Assembly: GCA_016892645.1 (NCBI GenBank)
Contig: JAFEMX010000005.1
Span: 62,001-126,000, forward strand
DNA: 64,000 bases
From: Micrococcaceae bacterium RIT 802
Lineage (GTDB): Bacteria; Actinomycetota; Actinomycetes; Actinomycetales; Micrococcaceae
Reading direction: 5' to 3'
Program-made: the position numbers and the translations under genes
The notes under the pieces: model-generated
Told to the model about the DNA's origin: nothing
What the model saw: only the letters and a program-made list of their open reading frames with translations
Databases searched by the model: none
Shown here: one piece after another, positions 62,700 to 64,000 of the stretch
Numbering within the stretch: position 1 is the first letter of the stretch
Layout: every line of letters starts with the position of its first letter

Positions 62700-63260
62700 G
62701 TGGCTACGACCAACGACATCAAGAACGGCACGGTCCTGAAGATCGACGGCCAGCTGTGGACCATCACCGAGTTCCAGCACGTCAAGCCCGGAAAGGGCGG
62801 CGCCTTCGTCCGCACCAAGATGCGCAACGTGCTCTCCGGCAAGACCGTGGACAAGACCTTCAACGCCGGCCTGAAGATCGAGACCGCCACCGTGGACCGC
62901 CGCGACTACCAGTACCTGTACCAGGACGGCGCGGACTACGTGTTCATGAACACCTCCGACTACGACCAGCTCACGGTCGAGGGCAAGGTCGTCGGCGATG
63001 CGTCGAACTTCCTGCTCGAATCCGAGATGGTCACCATCGCCATGCACGAGGGCGCCGTCCTCTACGTGGAACTGCCCCCGTCCGTGACCCTGGAGATCAC
63101 CTACACCGAGCCTGGCCTGCAGGGCGACCGCTCCTCCGCCGGCACGAAGCCGGCCACCGTGGAGACCGGATTCGAGATCCAGGTCCCTCTTTTCCTGGAA
63201 CAGGGCACCAAGGTCAAGGTCGACACCCGCACCGGCGATTACCTGGGACGTGTCAACTAG
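62700..63260 (+). CDS. efp: Elongation factor P
   Basis: Rescues ribosomes stalled at polyproline. 186 aa: [19 protein letters not shown], the modified-tip loop [17 protein letters not shown] (Lys in PGKGG), and the C-terminal [45 protein letters not shown] precedes GTG 62700. The stop overlaps nusB. Confidence 0.96.
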   Translation: MATTNDIKNGTVLKIDGQLWTITEFQHVKPGKGGAFVRTKMRNVLSGKTVDKTFNAGLKIETATVDRRDYQYLYQDGADYVFMNTSDYDQLTVEGKVVGDASNFLLESEMVTIAMHEGAVLYVELPPSVTLEITYTEPGLQGDRSSAGTKPATVETGFEIQVPLFLEQGTKVKVDTRTGDYLGRVN

Positions 63261-63670
63261 TGAGTGCCCGCACCAAGGCCCGGCGACGGGCGCTGGACGT
63301 CCTGTTCGAGGCCGAACAGCGCGACGTCTCGCCCCTGGAGGCGATGAGGTTGCGCCGTGAGACCACCGACATCACCGTCAACGAGTACACGTTGACGTTG
63401 ATCGAGGGGGTCATGGCCCATGGTGAACGGATCGACGAGATCCTCAGCACCTATGCCAAGGGGTGGACGCTGGACCGCATGCCGTCCGTGGACCGGACCA
63501 TCCTGCGCCTGGGCACGTGGGAACTGCTGTACAACGACGATGTCCCCGACGCGGTCGCCGTGGCCGAGGCCGTGGCGACGGCCCAGGTCTTCTCCACCGA
63601 TGACTCGCCGGAATTCATCAACGGCCTGCTCGGCCGCATCCAGCAGCTCAAGCCGACGCTGCTGGCCTGA
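63260..63670 (+). CDS. nusB: Transcription antitermination factor NusB
   Basis: All-helical rRNA antitermination factor, 136 aa: RTKARRRALDVLFEAEQRDV, the conserved DRMPSVDRTILRLGTWELLY, AVAEAVATAQVFSTDDSPEFINGLLGRI. GTG overlaps the efp stop by one base (TAGTG). Followed by a strong terminator, the end of this operon. Confidence 0.95.
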   Translation: MSARTKARRRALDVLFEAEQRDVSPLEAMRLRRETTDITVNEYTLTLIEGVMAHGERIDEILSTYAKGWTLDRMPSVDRTILRLGTWELLYNDDVPDAVAVAEAVATAQVFSTDDSPEFINGLLGRIQQLKPTLLA

Positions 63671-63707
63671 GCTCCGCCCGGCACTGCCGGGAACGACCGA
63701 GGACGAC

Positions 63708-63741
63708 GACGGGTGCCTCCCCCACGCGGGGGAGGCACCCG
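63708..63741. terminator. Terminator of efp-nusB
   Basis: A 15-bp perfect stem (63708-63722 with 63727-63741), loop ACGC. It probably also serves the convergent gene. Confidence 0.85.
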
Positions 63742-63761
63742 TTCGTGCGTGCCGGCACCGT

Positions 63762-63998
63762 TCAGACCACGCCCGGGGTCTCCGGGCTGCCGGTCAGGGC
63801 CGTGCGGTACCGCAGGATCAGGGCCAGCAGCCTGGCCTCGTCGCGCAGGGCGGCCTCGCGCCGGGTACCGGAGATGATCTGGTTGCGGGTGGCCGCCAGG
63901 CGCACCGCCGTCCGGGTGAAACCGCGCATCGTCCGTCGCCTCCCGGTGGCTGCCGCCCAGCCGGCGGCCTGCCGGCGTCCGTTGCGCGTGGAGAACAT
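63762..63998 (-). CDS. Small basic hypothetical protein at the window edge
   Basis: 78 codons, Arg/Ala-rich (MFSTRNGRRQAAGWAAATGR...RREAALRDEARLLALILRYRTALTG). The helix RREAALRDEARLLALILRYR looks protein-like, and the frame ends neatly at the nusB terminator. The real start may lie beyond the window. Function unknown; it could still be a chance frame. Confidence 0.4.
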   Translation of the reverse strand: MFSTRNGRRQAAGWAAATGRRRTMRGFTRTAVRLAATRNQIISGTRREAALRDEARLLALILRYRTALTGSPETPGVV

Positions 63999-64000
63999 GG

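Overview
The window is high-GC actinobacterial DNA. Gene content and order point to Micrococcales, most likely family Micrococcaceae (Arthrobacter/Kocuria/Citricoccus relatives); the genus cannot be fixed from sequence alone. Support comes from the class Ib ribonucleotide reductase nrdI-nrdE-nrdF, mycothiol-linked enzymes (S-(hydroxymethyl)mycothiol dehydrogenase, mycoredoxin, a maleylpyruvate-isomerase-like protein), an SOS-type dnaE2 locus, and two long core blocks: pdxT-yebC-ruvCAB-yajC-secDF-rel with hisS-aspS nearby, and rarA-rpsD-DUF948-DUF6167-alaS-ruvX-mltG-aroE-aroC-aroK-aroB-efp-nusB.

Layout. 1-3.8 kb: nrdI-nrdE-nrdF. 3.8-5.5 kb: an AT-richer island starting exactly at the nrdF stop codon, with a small protein that looks like a degenerate RuvC/RNase H fold followed by a complete Ser/Thr protein kinase. 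5.5-14.5 kb: housekeeping and accessory genes (DUF2809, selO, thioesterase-like, lipoate ligase-like, formaldehyde detoxification, mycoredoxin, SRAP, AraC plus VOC). 14.5-20.3 kb: a beta-propeller lipoprotein, then a LexA-box promoter driving DUF6504-dnaE2. 20.3-25.4 kb: DUF1990, MPI-like, thrS, HIT protein, pdxS.

25.45-29.14 kb: a composite ISL3-family transposon, bounded by a perfect 8-bp target duplication (GTATTACT). It holds a 166-bp duplicate of the IS left end, a two-gene cargo (DJ-1/AraC regulator and an antibiotic-biosynthesis-monooxygenase-like protein), a tRNA-like fragment with a very strong hairpin, and a nearly complete IS copy whose transposase carries a frameshift. It landed on the stop codon of a GNAT gene, and the duplication left that stop intact.

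29.1-43 kb: GNAT, M3 peptidase, CapA-like lipoprotein, pdxT, yebC, ruvC, ruvA, ruvB, yajC, secD, secF, rel. 43-52 kb: AbiEi-like protein, DUF349 protein, hisS, aspS, a membrane protein, dtd, rarA. 52-63.7 kb: translation, cell-wall and shikimate genes, tightly packed with stop/start overlaps, ending at a strong terminator after nusB.

Regulation visible in the sequence: at least nine genes have a TANNNT -10 box 6-7 bases before the start codon, as expected for leaderless transcripts; twice the TAG stop of the upstream gene is also the first half of that box. Strong hairpins lie between nrdE and nrdF and between yajC and secD, inside otherwise co-directional units. The ruvX gene seems to need a CTG start codon.
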